A stretch of DNA of 34,497 nt, taken from NCBI GenBank assembly GCA_017507525.1, contig JAFWAT010000029.1, forward strand, positions 1 to 34,497. The letters are read 5' to 3'. The first letter of the stretch is position 1. The number at the start of each line of letters is the position of its first letter. Shown here one piece after another: positions 7,266 through 15,900 of the stretch. The notes under the pieces were generated by a model. That model was not told the DNA's origin, made no database searches, and was given only the letters and a program-made list of their open reading frames with translations. The DNA comes from Clostridia bacterium. GTDB taxonomy: Bacteria > Bacillota > Clostridia > UBA1381 > UBA9506. The position numbers and the translations under genes are program-made.

Positions 7266-7298
7266 CATTACACGTTAAAACAAGGGGGAGTAAATGAT

Positions 7299-8051
7299 AT
7301 GGAAATGGTACTGTTAACAGCCGTTGGTGTGGGTGGTGCTACGGTGTTTGGCGCACTGATTGGCTTTTTGTTTAAGGGTATCTCCCATAAATTTTCTGAT
7401 ATTGTCCTGTCCTTTGCGGCAGGGGTCATGCTGGCAGCTGCGGTGTTGGGGCTGGTTGTGCCCTCTTTGGAGTATGGCGGAAAATACGGCATTATTATGA
7501 CTGTCTGTGGCATTTTTGCGGGTGCTGTTTGCCTGAACTTCATTGATAAGTTGGTTCCGCATTTACATAAACTGGTGGGACCTGACATAGAAGCCCATCG
7601 CAATGCAGACCTCAGCAAAGTGCTTTTGTTTGTGATGGCGATTGCCATTCATAATCTGCCGGAGGGAATTGCTGCCGGTGTGGGCTTTGGTTCTGATAAC
7701 GCTTCGCAGGCGTTTTTAATTGCCGGCGGTATTGCTTTGCAGAACATCCCCGAGGGCATGGTGATTATTGCCCCCATGCTGTCAGCCGGCATTACGCCCA
7801 AGCGCACGTTTATCTGTGCGGCACTTACCGGACTTGTTGAGGTAGCGGGTACGCTGATTGGTTATTTTGCCGTCAGTGTATCTCAGGCGATTCTGCCTTT
7901 TGCCCTGGCATTTGCCGGGGGCACCATGCTTTATGTCATCAGCGATGAAATGATTCCTGAAACCCATGCACACGGAAGCGAAAGAGGTGCAACCTATGCC
8001 CTTTTGGTTGGATTTTGCGTGATGCTGATTTCAGATGTGCTTTTGGGTTAA
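7299..8051 (+). CDS. ZIP-family divalent metal transporter (GufA/ZupT type)
   Basis: Membrane transporter that probably imports Zn2+ or related divalent metals. The 250-aa protein has about eight hydrophobic helices. The metal-path motifs are HNLPEGIAAGVGFG (TM4) and LQNIPEGMVIIAP (TM5), and a His-containing loop PHLHKLVGPDIEAHRNAD lies between TM3 and TM4. The C-terminal part has DEMIPETHAHGSE. The start at 7299 has GGGGGAG 8 nt upstream; the ATG at 7294 is out of frame. It is followed after 20 nt by a TrmH-family gene, so co-transcription is likely. The structured leader and own promoter suggest regulated expression. Metal specificity cannot be read from sequence. Confidence 0.92.
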   Translation: MEMVLLTAVGVGGATVFGALIGFLFKGISHKFSDIVLSFAAGVMLAAAVLGLVVPSLEYGGKYGIIMTVCGIFAGAVCLNFIDKLVPHLHKLVGPDIEAHRNADLSKVLLFVMAIAIHNLPEGIAAGVGFGSDNASQAFLIAGGIALQNIPEGMVIIAPMLSAGITPKRTFICAALTGLVEVAGTLIGYFAVSVSQAILPFALAFAGGTMLYVISDEMIPETHAHGSERGATYALLVGFCVMLISDVLLG

Positions 8052-8071
8052 TTGGTTAATTGGAGGATGCT

Positions 8072-8851
8072 ATGATACAGGAAATTACCAGCAGTGACCA
8101 TAAACTGGTTAAAAAAATAGCCAGTTTAAAAGAAAAGAAATATAGAGAGCGGTACGGAGAATTTTTGGTAGAAGGCGCACTTTCGGTTGAATGGGCACTT
8201 TCTTCACCCTATCAGGTTTCAGACATCGTGTTTTCAGAGAATTTTTGTCTGCCGGACAGCTTGCGTCAAAGCCTTGAGGGTCGGAGCTTAGTTAAGGTGC
8301 CAAATCATATTTTTGCCAAAATGGCAGACACCAAAACGCCGCAGGGAATCTTGTGCACCTGCGCTCTGCCAACTGTGCCGGATGCACCGGAACAAGGGCT
8401 TTTTGTATATTGCGATCGGGTACGCGACCCGGGAAATTTAGGAACCATTATCAGAACGGCAGACGCCATGGGTTTTGATGGGGTTATACTATCGCCGGAC
8501 TGCGTGGATCCTTACAACCCGAAGCTGGTGCGCTCGACCATGGGTTCGCTGTTTCATGTTTCCCTCTTTGACGGCATCAGCTATGACGATTTGATTGCGT
8601 GGCAAAAAAACGGCTTTCAGTTGGTGGTGTCGGCGCTATCTGAGGCTTCCGTCAGCCCGGACAAGCTGCGGCTTTCCGGCAAAACGGTTATCGTTATGGG
8701 GAATGAGTCATCAGGGGTCTCTCCGACACTCATTGCCTGCGCTGACAGTGTGGTGAAAATCCCTATGGCAGGTAGTGCGGAATCGTTGAATGTAGCAGCG
8801 GCTGCCGCCATTTTGATGTATGAAGCTGCAGGACGGCTTAATAGAATTTAA
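8072..8851 (+). CDS. TrmH/SpoU-family RNA 2'-O-methyltransferase
   Basis: SAM-dependent SPOUT methyltransferase, probably modifying ribose 2'-OH in 23S rRNA. The 259-aa protein has an N-terminal L30e-like substrate-binding region (ITSSDHKLVKKIASLKEKKYRE at 4-25; FLVEGALSVEWAL near 33-45) and the three SpoU motifs: NLGTIIRTADAMGFDGVIL, VIVMGNESSGVS, and IPMAGSAESLNVAAAAAILMYE, the last forming the trefoil-knot SAM site. The start ATG 8072 has GGAGG 5 nt upstream; the in-frame TTG at 8060 would put the SD inside the gene. It lies between the ZIP gene and tadA with short gaps. Confidence 0.92.
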   Translation: MIQEITSSDHKLVKKIASLKEKKYRERYGEFLVEGALSVEWALSSPYQVSDIVFSENFCLPDSLRQSLEGRSLVKVPNHIFAKMADTKTPQGILCTCALPTVPDAPEQGLFVYCDRVRDPGNLGTIIRTADAMGFDGVILSPDCVDPYNPKLVRSTMGSLFHVSLFDGISYDDLIAWQKNGFQLVVSALSEASVSPDKLRLSGKTVIVMGNESSGVSPTLIACADSVVKIPMAGSAESLNVAAAAAILMYEAAGRLNRI

Positions 8852-8865
8852 AAGGAAATGGTCGA

Positions 8866-9306
8866 ATGAACAATCAGTTTATGCAAGAGGCGCTTTATGA
8901 GGCAAAAAAAGCTGCAGAGGCAGGAGAAATTCCTGTTGGAGCAGTCATTGTGCAGAATGGAGAAGTGATTGCCCGGGGGCACAACCTGACTGTGGAAAAA
9001 GATAATATTCTTGCTCATGCAGAATTTCTTGTGATTGAAGAAGCTCTGCATAAACTTTCCAAAAGAAGGTTGTCCGGTTGCTCGCTGTATGTAACCTTAG
9101 AGCCTTGCGCCATGTGCGCCGGGGCTATTTTACTAGCGCGACCCGACAGAGTATATTTTGGGGCATACGATGCAGCTGCCGGTGCCTGCGGCGGCAAGCA
9201 TGATGTACTTTCAGGCAGCGGCATTGAGGTATATGGCGGTATCATGGAAGAGGCGTGTTCTCACATTTTGCAGTGTTTTTTTAAGGATTTACGAAAGAAC
9301 TTGTAG
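8866..9306 (+). CDS. tadA: tRNA-specific adenosine deaminase
   Basis: Deaminates adenosine 34 to inosine in tRNA-Arg(ACG), which is needed to read CGN codons. The 146-aa protein is a typical zinc-dependent deaminase: H51-A-E53 supplies the zinc-binding His and the catalytic Glu, and P80-C81-A-M-C84 the two zinc-binding Cys. RPDRVYFGAYDAAAGACGG matches the TadA substrate loop. GGAAATGG with AAGGAAA precedes the ATG. It is the last gene of the ZIP/TrmH group; the tandem repeat region begins about 35 nt after its stop. Confidence 0.95.
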   Translation: MNNQFMQEALYEAKKAAEAGEIPVGAVIVQNGEVIARGHNLTVEKDNILAHAEFLVIEEALHKLSKRRLSGCSLYVTLEPCAMCAGAILLARPDRVYFGAYDAAAGACGGKHDVLSGSGIEVYGGIMEEACSHILQCFFKDLRKNL

Positions 9307-9340
9307 GTTTATGAAAAAAACGCTGGAAAACAGATTGTTT

Positions 9341-9619
9341 TTGTGATATAATGAACGCATACCTTAATAAATTTTAATATGTTGCGTTCATTGCACCACA
9401 AATAACCTTAAAAAGTTTAAATCGGCAATTTGTGGTATAATGAACGCATACGTTAATGAATTTTAATAGGTTACGTTCATTGCACCATAAATTACCTTAA
9501 AAATTTAAATCGGAAATTTATGGTATAACGAACGCATACCTTAATAAATTTTAATATGTTGCGTTCATTGCACCACAAATAACCTCAAAAATTTTAATTT
9601 GTAAATTTGTGGTGTAATA
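9341..9619 (+). repeat. Three tandem copies plus a partial copy of an ~89-bp double-palindrome element
   Basis: Units start at 9341, 9430 and 9518 (89, 88 and 89 bp), with a fourth partial copy at 9607. Each opens with an extended -10-like TGnTATAAT (TGTAAT form in the last) and carries the palindrome ATGAACGCA ... TGCGTTCAT. Adjacent units are linked by ACCACAAAT ... ATTTGTGGT, which becomes ACCATAAAT ... ATTTATGGT at the 2-3 junction, so both arms changed together. No ORF is present. It lies directly upstream of ftsK and may supply promoters, an operator or transcript structure. Confidence 0.85.
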
Positions 9620-9670
9620 AAAATGATTTTATCAAATAGGTTTACGAAAGATAAAGGAGATATGATATAT

Positions 9671-12124
9671 ATGGCAGCGAAGAAAAAGAAAGCGACTGCA
9701 AAGCAAAAGAAAGGAAAACAGCAGGCTGAAACAACCATGATGAACGAGATTGTTTCATTATTGATTATTGTAGCAGGCTTGCTTTTGGGTGTGTTTTTAT
9801 ATGCTCCCAGCGGTGTTGTTGGCGAGGCCATCAAAAGCTTTTGCACCGGTCTTTTGGGGCTCCCTGCTTATGCTTTGCCGGTTTTAGTACTTGCCTTTGG
9901 CATTCACCGTGCGATTGGTAAAGGGTTTGAAACACATAAAAATAAATATACGCAGCTCTCACTGATTCTTTTGGTGCTGTCTGCTTTATTTCAGCTTTTT
10001 TCTGGAGATGCAGGGGCGAATCCCTTTTATAATATTTCCTCTTATTGGGAATGGGGTAAAATCGGCTGGGGCGGTGGTGTTTTAGGCGGTTTTCTTTGTG
10101 ATATATTTGCGGCAACAGCCGGACGGATTGCTGCCGGTATTATTTTATTTGCAGTGCTCATCATTTTAGTGATGATTTTAACAAAGTGGTCACCCTTGAA
10201 AGCGTTTTTGCGGGTGATTGTTCGCTTGTTTGTTGATGTAAAAGCTGTTCAGAAAAAGGCGGCAGAGGAAGCAAGAAAAATAGCGGCAGAAGAGCAGGAA
10301 CAGAGCGCAGCATCTAGACCGACAAAACGGAAGATGCCGAATTTCAGCGATGAGGAAGTTGTATGTTCTTCCAGCGAAACGGCAACACCTTTGGTAATTC
10401 CCAAGCCTTACGATGATGCTAGCTATATTCCGGAGTCGATTCGTGACATTCCCGTTGACGGTGATGCCCTTGGCTATGATTTTCAGGAGCTGGACGCAAT
10501 TTTAGATCAGGTTGTGCCGGAAGAATTTAAGTCAGAGCCGGAAGCGGCTGCCGCATCGAAAGCATCTGATTTTGCAGAGGAAACAACCAAAACAGAGCTT
10601 CAGACCAAGGCAGAATCTCTCTCAGCAGAAGAAGCAGAAGAAATTGTTCAGGAGCTGGATGAAGCTTTTGAAAAAATTCCCTATACATACCCTGACATTA
10701 CGCTTTTAGACCGCGCATCAACTGATTTTGACAGCGCTGATTCCCGTACAGAATTAAGGGAGACGGCAACCAAGCTGATTTCGACTTTAAAGAGCTTTAA
10801 TGTTGAGGCAAAGCTTTTAAATGTCAGCAAGGGTCCCACCGTTACCCGGTATGAATTAAAACCCGGTGAGGGCGTTAAAGTCAGCAAAATCGTAGGTCTT
10901 TCCGATGACCTTTCTCTGCGCCTTGCTACCACCGGTGTTCGTATTGAAGCCATCCCCAACAAAGAGGCTATCGGCATTGAAATTCCCAATAAAACCGTTT
11001 CGGCAGTCAGTATTCGTGAGGTGTTGGATTCTGATGAATTTAAAGGCTTTCCTTCAAAGCTTGCCTTTGCACTTGGCAAAGATATTGCCGGTAAGAATAC
11101 GGTCGTTGACCTTGGTAAAATGCCACACTTGTTAATTGCCGGCACCACCGGTTCCGGTAAGAGTGTTTGTATTAACACGCTGATTACCAGCATTATTTAT
11201 AAGGCAGACCCTAACGAGGTAAAGCTTTTAATGATTGACCCCAAGGTGGTTGAGCTGAATGTGTATAATGGCATTCCGCATTTGATGATTCCTGTTGTAA
11301 CCGATCCCCGTCGCGCATCCGGTGCCCTTTACTGGGCGGTGCAGGAAATGACTCGGCGTTATGCTATGTTTGCTGAAAGCAACGTACGTGACATTAAGGG
11401 TTATAACGAAATGATTACCGAAAGCGGCGGCGAGAACACCATGCCGTATATTGTTATCATCATTGATGAGCTTGCTGATCTTATGATGGTTGCGCCCGGT
11501 GAGGTAGAAGATTCTATCTGCCGTTTAGCGCAAATGGCACGTGCTGCCGGTATGCATTTGGTGGTTGCAACCCAGCGCCCCTCGGTTGATGTTATTACCG
11601 GTCTTATCAAAGCTAACATTCCCTCCAGAATTGCCTTTGCGGTGTCTTCTCAAATTGACAGCCGCACCATTTTAGATGCTGCCGGTGCCGATAAACTCTT
11701 GGGTCGCGGTGATATGCTGTTCTCTCCTGTGGGCTCGGCAAAGCCTACGAGACTCCAGGGTGCCTTTATTTCCGATAAAGAAAGAGAAAGAGTTGTAGAC
11801 TTTATTAAGAGCGGTCACACGGCGCGGTATGATGAAGATGTTTTAGAAAAAATTGAGAACGGTAAAACCGTGAATATCTCCGGCCATGACGATGATCCAG
11901 GGGATAGTGACGAGCTTCTGCCCCGTGCAATTGAAATTGCTGTTGATACAGGTAAAATTTCAGCTTCCTATCTGCAGAGACGCTTAAAAATCGGCTTCTC
12001 CCGTGCGGCAAGAATTGTTGACCAGATGGAAGAACGCGGCTGGATTGGACCTCAGGATGGCAGCAAGCCCCGAGAGGTGCTGCTTTCTAAAGAAGATTAT
12101 TTAGAAATGAGCATCCAATCATGA
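9671..12124 (+). CDS. ftsK: DNA translocase FtsK/SpoIIIE
   Basis: Membrane-anchored ATP-driven DNA pump that moves chromosomes through the closing septum, and into the forespore in spore formers. From ATG 9671 it is 817 aa: a lysine-rich N-terminus, four hydrophobic helices within about residues 10-165, an acidic linker rich in Glu/Ala (about 190-350), the RecA-like motor with Walker A GTTGSGKS (491-498) and Walker [11 protein letters not shown] (Asp near 599), and a C-terminal winged-helix gamma domain ([19 protein letters not shown]) that reads orienting DNA motifs. The start is 9671 because AAAGGAG (9653-9659) is only 2 nt from the ATG at 9662. Its TGA overlaps the ygiQ ATG. SpoIIIE and FtsK cannot be separated by sequence alone here. 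Confidence 0.95.
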   Translation: MAAKKKKATAKQKKGKQQAETTMMNEIVSLLIIVAGLLLGVFLYAPSGVVGEAIKSFCTGLLGLPAYALPVLVLAFGIHRAIGKGFETHKNKYTQLSLILLVLSALFQLFSGDAGANPFYNISSYWEWGKIGWGGGVLGGFLCDIFAATAGRIAAGIILFAVLIILVMILTKWSPLKAFLRVIVRLFVDVKAVQKKAAEEARKIAAEEQEQSAASRPTKRKMPNFSDEEVVCSSSETATPLVIPKPYDDASYIPESIRDIPVDGDALGYDFQELDAILDQVVPEEFKSEPEAAAASKASDFAEETTKTELQTKAESLSAEEAEEIVQELDEAFEKIPYTYPDITLLDRASTDFDSADSRTELRETATKLISTLKSFNVEAKLLNVSKGPTVTRYELKPGEGVKVSKIVGLSDDLSLRLATTGVRIEAIPNKEAIGIEIPNKTVSAVSIREVLDSDEFKGFPSKLAFALGKDIAGKNTVVDLGKMPHLLIAGTTGSGKSVCINTLITSIIYKADPNEVKLLMIDPKVVELNVYNGIPHLMIPVVTDPRRASGALYWAVQEMTRRYAMFAESNVRDIKGYNEMITESGGENTMPYIVIIIDELADLMMVAPGEVEDSICRLAQMARAAGMHLVVATQRPSVDVITGLIKANIPSRIAFAVSSQIDSRTILDAAGADKLLGRGDMLFSPVGSAKPTRLQGAFISDKERERVVDFIKSGHTARYDEDVLEKIENGKTVNISGHDDDPGDSDELLPRAIEIAVDTGKISASYLQRRLKIGFSRAARIVDQMEERGWIGPQDGSKPREVLLSKEDYLEMSIQS

Positions 12125-14076
12125 GTGGATTAGATGCTGGCTTTTTGCCGGTAACCAAAGAAGAGATGGACGCCTTAGGCTGGGATGCCCTTGATTTTCT
12201 GTATATCTCCGGCGATGCCTATGTAGACCATCCTTCTTTTGCTGTGTCTGTCATTACCCGGGTGCTGACAGCTGCCGGGTATCGGGTAGGGGTGATTTCG
12301 CAGCCGGACTGGCAAAGTGCGGATGCGTTCCGTGTGTTGGGCTGCCCCCGATTAGGGGTTATGATTGGCGCAGGGAACTTAGATTCCATGGTTGCCCATT
12401 ATACGGCGGCGAAGAAGCCGCGGCGACAGGATTTATATTCTCCCGGCGGAGAAAGTGGCAAACGCCCTGACCGCGCTGCTATTGTTTATGCAAACCGGGC
12501 AAGAGAAGCGTTTCCCGGTGTGCCGATTATCCTTGGTGGTATTGAGGCAAGCCTTCGTCGGCTTGCCCATTATGATTATTGGCAGGATAAGGTGCGACGC
12601 TCTGTTTTGTTTGACAGCCGCGCAGATCTTTTGGTTTACGGTATGGGCGAGCAGTCCGTGGTTGAGGTGGCAGACGCCTTAGCTTCCGGTACAGATATTT
12701 CTCAGCTTAAGCATATCCGCGGCACTTGCTATGCTACAGGGTCGCTTTCTGATATACAATCAGCGTATTTGTTGCTGCCTTCTTATGAAGCAGTTTGTGA
12801 GGATAAACAAAAATATGCCGAAATGACACGGGATTCCTTTTATGAACAAGACCCCCTAAGGGGTAAGACCCTCGTGCAGCCTCACGGCAATCGGTTTTTG
12901 GTGCAAAATCCTCCAATGCCGCCCCTTGCCGGAAAGGCGCTAGATGCGGTGTATGAACTGCCTTACGTACGAAGGGCACATCCTATGTATGATGAAAAAG
13001 GCGGCGTTCCGGGGTTATTGGAGGTACAGTTTTCACTTACCTCATCCCGTGGGTGCTTTGGTTCCTGCAATTTTTGTTCCCTAACCTTTCATCAGGGCAG
13101 AGTGGTCACGGCAAGAAGCCATGAATCCATCCTGCGGGAGGCAGAACTGTTAAAAGACCTGCCCGGCTTTAAAGGATATATCCATGATGTAGGCGGCCCT
13201 ACGGCGAACTTTCGAAAGGTTGCCTGCGAAAAACAAAAGACAGACGGCACCTGCCGTAATAAGCGTTGCTTATATCCCGGAGTTTGTAAAAATATTCAGG
13301 CTGACCATTCAGATTATCGGTTGCTTTTAAAAAAACTCCGTGCACTGCCTTATATTAAAAAGGTTTTTGTCCGGTCAGGCATCCGTTTTGACTATTTAAT
13401 GGCAGATAAAAACGACGCTTTCTTTCGTGACTTGTTAGAGCACCATGTCAGCGGTCAGTTAAAAGTGGCACCGGAGCATATTGCAGATTCTGTGTTATCC
13501 TGCATGGGCAAGCCTTCTGCCGGTGTGTTTGAGGCATTTAAGAATAAGTTTTATAAGCTGAATGAAAAACTGGGTAAAAAGCAGTTTTTAGTACCATATT
13601 TAATGTCATCTCATCCCGGCTCAACGCTATCGGAGGCCATAGCGCTTGCAGAATATTTAAGACGGGAGAAAATCAAGCCGGAACAGGTGCAGGACTTTTA
13701 TCCCACACCCGGCTCTGTTTCAACAGCTATGTATTACACGGGGCTAGACCCCTTTACCATGAAGCCGGTTCATATCCCGAAAGGGGAGGAAAAGGCGATG
13801 CAAAGGGCACTTTTGCAAGCTTTCTTGCCGGAAAACCGAAAGCTTGTCATAAAAGCACTACAAAAAGCAGGCCGCGAGGATTTAATCGGATTCGGACCCA
13901 ATTGTCTGATTCCGCCGCGACCGGTAAATACAGGAGGACAAAAGAATGATGGAAGCAAAAATCTTAGACGGAAAAGCGGTATCTCAGAGAATCAAAGACG
14001 AACTGAGAAGCGAAGTAGAAAATCTCAAGGCAAAGGGCATAAATCCGGGTCTGGCGGTTATCATCGTGGGAGATGA
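12121..14076 (+). CDS. YgiQ-family radical SAM protein
   Basis: Uncharacterised radical SAM enzyme of the UPF0313/YgiQ family. The 651-aa protein has an N-terminal domain ([16 protein letters not shown] at 25-40, [20 protein letters not shown] near 135-154), then the 4Fe-4S/SAM motif C312-x3-C316-x2-C319 in [14 protein letters not shown], and a further Cys-rich stretch ([13 protein letters not shown]). The function is unknown. It begins in the ATGA overlap with ftsK. The C-terminal 40 or so residues, very basic, are encoded in a 131-nt overlap with folD; the normal family end is probably near CLIPPRPVN, so the tail may be a read-on after a small indel or a genuine extension. Confidence 0.88.
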   Translation: MSGLDAGFLPVTKEEMDALGWDALDFLYISGDAYVDHPSFAVSVITRVLTAAGYRVGVISQPDWQSADAFRVLGCPRLGVMIGAGNLDSMVAHYTAAKKPRRQDLYSPGGESGKRPDRAAIVYANRAREAFPGVPIILGGIEASLRRLAHYDYWQDKVRRSVLFDSRADLLVYGMGEQSVVEVADALASGTDISQLKHIRGTCYATGSLSDIQSAYLLLPSYEAVCEDKQKYAEMTRDSFYEQDPLRGKTLVQPHGNRFLVQNPPMPPLAGKALDAVYELPYVRRAHPMYDEKGGVPGLLEVQFSLTSSRGCFGSCNFCSLTFHQGRVVTARSHESILREAELLKDLPGFKGYIHDVGGPTANFRKVACEKQKTDGTCRNKRCLYPGVCKNIQADHSDYRLLLKKLRALPYIKKVFVRSGIRFDYLMADKNDAFFRDLLEHHVSGQLKVAPEHIADSVLSCMGKPSAGVFEAFKNKFYKLNEKLGKKQFLVPYLMSSHPGSTLSEAIALAEYLRREKIKPEQVQDFYPTPGSVSTAMYYTGLDPFTMKPVHIPKGEEKAMQRALLQAFLPENRKLVIKALQKAGREDLIGFGPNCLIPPRPVNTGGQKNDGSKNLRRKSGISENQRRTEKRSRKSQGKGHKSGSGGYHRGR

Positions 14077-14806
14077 TCCGGCATCGAGAATTTATGTTAA
14101 TAATAAGAAAAAAGCCTGCGAATACTGCGGCATTCGTTCTTTTGAATATGCTTTGCCCGGGGACACAACCCAGGAAGAGCTCATGGATTTAATTGAAAAG
14201 CTAAATGGTGATGATAGCGTTGACGGGATTCTTTGCCAGCTTCCTATCCCCAAGCATCTGGACGAAAAAGCGGTGATTAATGCCATCCGCCCTGATAAGG
14301 ATGTGGATGCCTTCCATCCGGCAAACGTTGGTAAAATTATGATTGGCGATTATGATTTTCTGCCCTGCACACCGGCAGGCGTTATGGAACTGATTCGAGA
14401 GAGCGGCATTGATATAGCCGGTAAGGAATGTGTTGTCATCGGTCGCAGTAACATTGTGGGTAAGCCAATGGCAATGCTTCTGCTCCATGCACACGGTACG
14501 GTGACCATTTGCCATTCTAAGACAAAGGATTTGGCAGAAACCGTTCGCCGTGCTGATATTGTGGTTGCGGCAGTTGGTGTGCCCGAGCTCATTACCGGTG
14601 ACATGATTAAAGAGGGTGCTGTGGTGATTGACGTCGGCATGAACCGTTTGCCGGATAAAAAGCTGGTAGGGGATGTGGCATTTGAGAGTGCTGCAAAAAA
14701 AGCATCTGCCATCACGCCAGTGCCCGGCGGCGTTGGCCCCATGACCATTGCCATGCTGATGAAAAACACAGTGAAAGCTGCCTTGGTGCATCACGAGAAT
14801 AAATAA
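13946..14806 (+). CDS. folD: Bifunctional methylene-THF dehydrogenase/methenyl-THF cyclohydrolase
   Basis: Interconverts 5,10-methylene-THF and 10-formyl-THF in one-carbon metabolism. The 286-aa protein has the substrate block [18 protein letters not shown] with catalytic Tyr and Lys (about residues 46-64), [24 protein letters not shown], and the NAD(P)-binding [17 protein letters not shown], ending with [16 protein letters not shown] perfect AGGAGG (13932-13937) is 8 nt before ATG 13946; the ATG at 13949 is the alternative. The start lies within the 3' end of ygiQ. No terminator is obvious before rpmB, which has its own promoter. Confidence 0.96.
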   Translation: MMEAKILDGKAVSQRIKDELRSEVENLKAKGINPGLAVIIVGDDPASRIYVNNKKKACEYCGIRSFEYALPGDTTQEELMDLIEKLNGDDSVDGILCQLPIPKHLDEKAVINAIRPDKDVDAFHPANVGKIMIGDYDFLPCTPAGVMELIRESGIDIAGKECVVIGRSNIVGKPMAMLLLHAHGTVTICHSKTKDLAETVRRADIVVAAVGVPELITGDMIKEGAVVIDVGMNRLPDKKLVGDVAFESAAKKASAITPVPGGVGPMTIAMLMKNTVKAALVHHENK

Positions 14807-14827
14807 AGAAAAAAATTAAAAAAACTC

Positions 14828-14856
14828 TTGCATTTAGTGAAAAAATCTGGTATAAT
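14828..14856 (+). promoter_or_regulatory. Sigma-A promoter for rpmB
   Basis: TTGCAT (14828-14833), 17-nt spacer ending in TGG, TATAAT (14851-14856), giving an extended -10. It is about 113 nt upstream of the rpmB ATG, leaving a long leader. Confidence 0.75.
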
Positions 14857-14864
14857 ACTTTGTG

Positions 14865-14900
14865 CTGGCTTGTTTGTAAGACAAATTGCAAAAAAGCCAG
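14865..14900 (+). ncRNA. Hairpin in the rpmB 5' leader
   Basis: CTGGCTT (14865-14871) pairs with AAGCCAG (14894-14900); inside, TTTGT and ACAAA add a second helix. It would lie at the very 5' end of the transcript, about 70 nt before the SD. It may stabilise the mRNA or be an autoregulatory L28 site; neither is shown. Confidence 0.4.
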
Positions 14901-14969
14901 TGCATGACAAAGTTAAAAATTTGCCGTATATTTTAATTGTTTTTTGAACATATGGGAGGTGTACGATCA

Positions 14970-15158
14970 ATGGCAAAATGTGAAGTTTGCGGAAAAGGCC
15001 TGGTTTTTGGTATTAAGGTCAGCCATTCCCACAGAAGAACAAACAGAACCTGGAAGCCCAACTTAAGAAAGGTTAAGGCAATGGTTAACGGAACACCGAA
15101 GACCATCAGTGTTTGCTCCAGATGCCTTCGTTCCAACAAGGTAACGAGAGCTGTCTAA
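14970..15158 (+). CDS. rpmB: 50S ribosomal protein L28
   Basis: Small ribosomal protein of the large subunit, 62 aa. The sequence MAKCEVCGKGLVFGIKVSHS with later CSRC gives a four-Cys zinc site (C4, C7, C49, C52), so this is the zinc-binding (C+) form of L28. The conserved HRRTNRTWKPNLRKV follows. The SD GGGAGGT is 9 nt before ATG 14970. The gene has its own promoter and leader and ends in a strong hairpin with GAAA loop, so it is a single-gene transcription unit. Confidence 0.97.
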   Translation: MAKCEVCGKGLVFGIKVSHSHRRTNRTWKPNLRKVKAMVNGTPKTISVCSRCLRSNKVTRAV

Positions 15159-15171
15159 TTGAAGATGCATG

Positions 15172-15200
15172 AAAGGTATCGAGAAATCGATACCTTTTTT
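15172..15200 (+). terminator. Intrinsic terminator of rpmB
   Basis: AAAGGTATCGA (15172-15182), GAAA tetraloop, TCGATACCTTT (15187-15197), then more T. An 11-bp stem with U-tract. Confidence 0.9.
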
Positions 15201-15202
15201 GT

Positions 15203-15244
15203 ACCATAAAGAAAGCCACGCAATTGCGTGGCTTTCTTTATGGT
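15203..15244. terminator. Perfect 42-nt palindrome between rpmB and the HAD gene
   Basis: The two 21-nt halves, ACCATAAAGAAAGCCACGCA-A and its exact complement, meet with no spacer. It lies just after the HAD stop on the minus strand, so it probably terminates that operon; the stem ends in CTTTCTTT on either strand. It directly follows the rpmB terminator. Confidence 0.7.
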
Positions 15245-15249
15245 GTAAA

Positions 15250-15900
15250 TTAGCTTAACAACAGTGTTTTCAAATCCTCCACAGTTTCGGCAAAATATGC
15301 AGCACCAGCACAAGTTAGTTCATTTCTGTCACCGTAGCCGTAGAGAACCCCAATGGTTGTGAGTCCGGCAGCTCTTCCTGCCGATACATCAAAAGAGCGG
15401 TCGCCCACCATGATTGCGTTTTCGGGGTCAATTTGCTTTTCTTTTAAAACATAATCAATGACATCTTTTTTTTCAACACGTTCTCCGGATAAAAGACTGC
15501 CGCCAATAAAATCAAAATATTTCGCCAACTGAAAATGTTCTAAAATTTGCGTAGCATAAACAGTGGGCTTTGAAGTGGCAACATAGAGATGAAAATTTTG
15601 TTCTTTCAGTGCTTTTAAAAGCGAGGGAATGCCTTCATATACCTGATTTTCAAACAAGCCGGTTTTTGAAAAATATTCCCGGTATTTTTGCAGAGCGGTT
15701 TCTGCATCTTCTTCAGAAAAACCGTAAAAATGCTGAAATGAACCCTTAAGAGGCGGACCGATAAACGGAGTTAATTCCTCCAGTGCGGCAACCTCGATGC
15801 CAAAATGGGCAAGGGCATAGCGCACGGATTTTGTTATCCCTACCATGGGGTCTGTCAGCGTTCCATCTAAATCAAATAATATATTCCGTTTCTTCAGCAA
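15250..15900 (-). CDS. HAD-superfamily phosphatase (phosphoglycolate phosphatase-like)
   Basis: Cytoplasmic phosphohydrolase of HAD subfamily IA. With a TTG start at 15900 the product is 216 aa and begins MLKKRNILFDLDGTLTDP: nucleophile D10 and acid/base D12 (motif I), motif II in LYVATSKPTVYA, and motif IV in IMVGDRSFDVSAGRAAG. A cap domain fills about residues 15-85. The open frame extends much further upstream, but that part only mirrors the SSB-like gene; the family start and GGGAG about 10 nt upstream support TTG 15900. It overlaps the SSB-like gene by 29 nt, suggesting translational coupling. The substrate is unknown. Confidence 0.85.
   Translation of the reverse strand: MLKKRNILFDLDGTLTDPMVGITKSVRYALAHFGIEVAALEELTPFIGPPLKGSFQHFYGFSEEDAETALQKYREYFSKTGLFENQVYEGIPSLLKALKEQNFHLYVATSKPTVYATQILEHFQLAKYFDFIGGSLLSGERVEKKDVIDYVLKEKQIDPENAIMVGDRSFDVSAGRAAGLTTIGVLYGYGDRNELTCAGAAYFAETVEDLKTLLLS

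Noticed and set aside
9341-9619. CRISPR array
   Set aside because: The units are contiguous and nearly identical over their whole length, with no variable spacers and no cas gene in the window.
10681-11193. Antisense reading frame opposite the ftsK motor domain
   Set aside because: Shadow of a conserved coding region; no SD and no recognisable domain.
14201-14794. Long antisense reading frame opposite folD
   Set aside because: Lies fully within a confidently identified gene, with Cys/His-rich sequence typical of a shadow frame and no SD or family resemblance.
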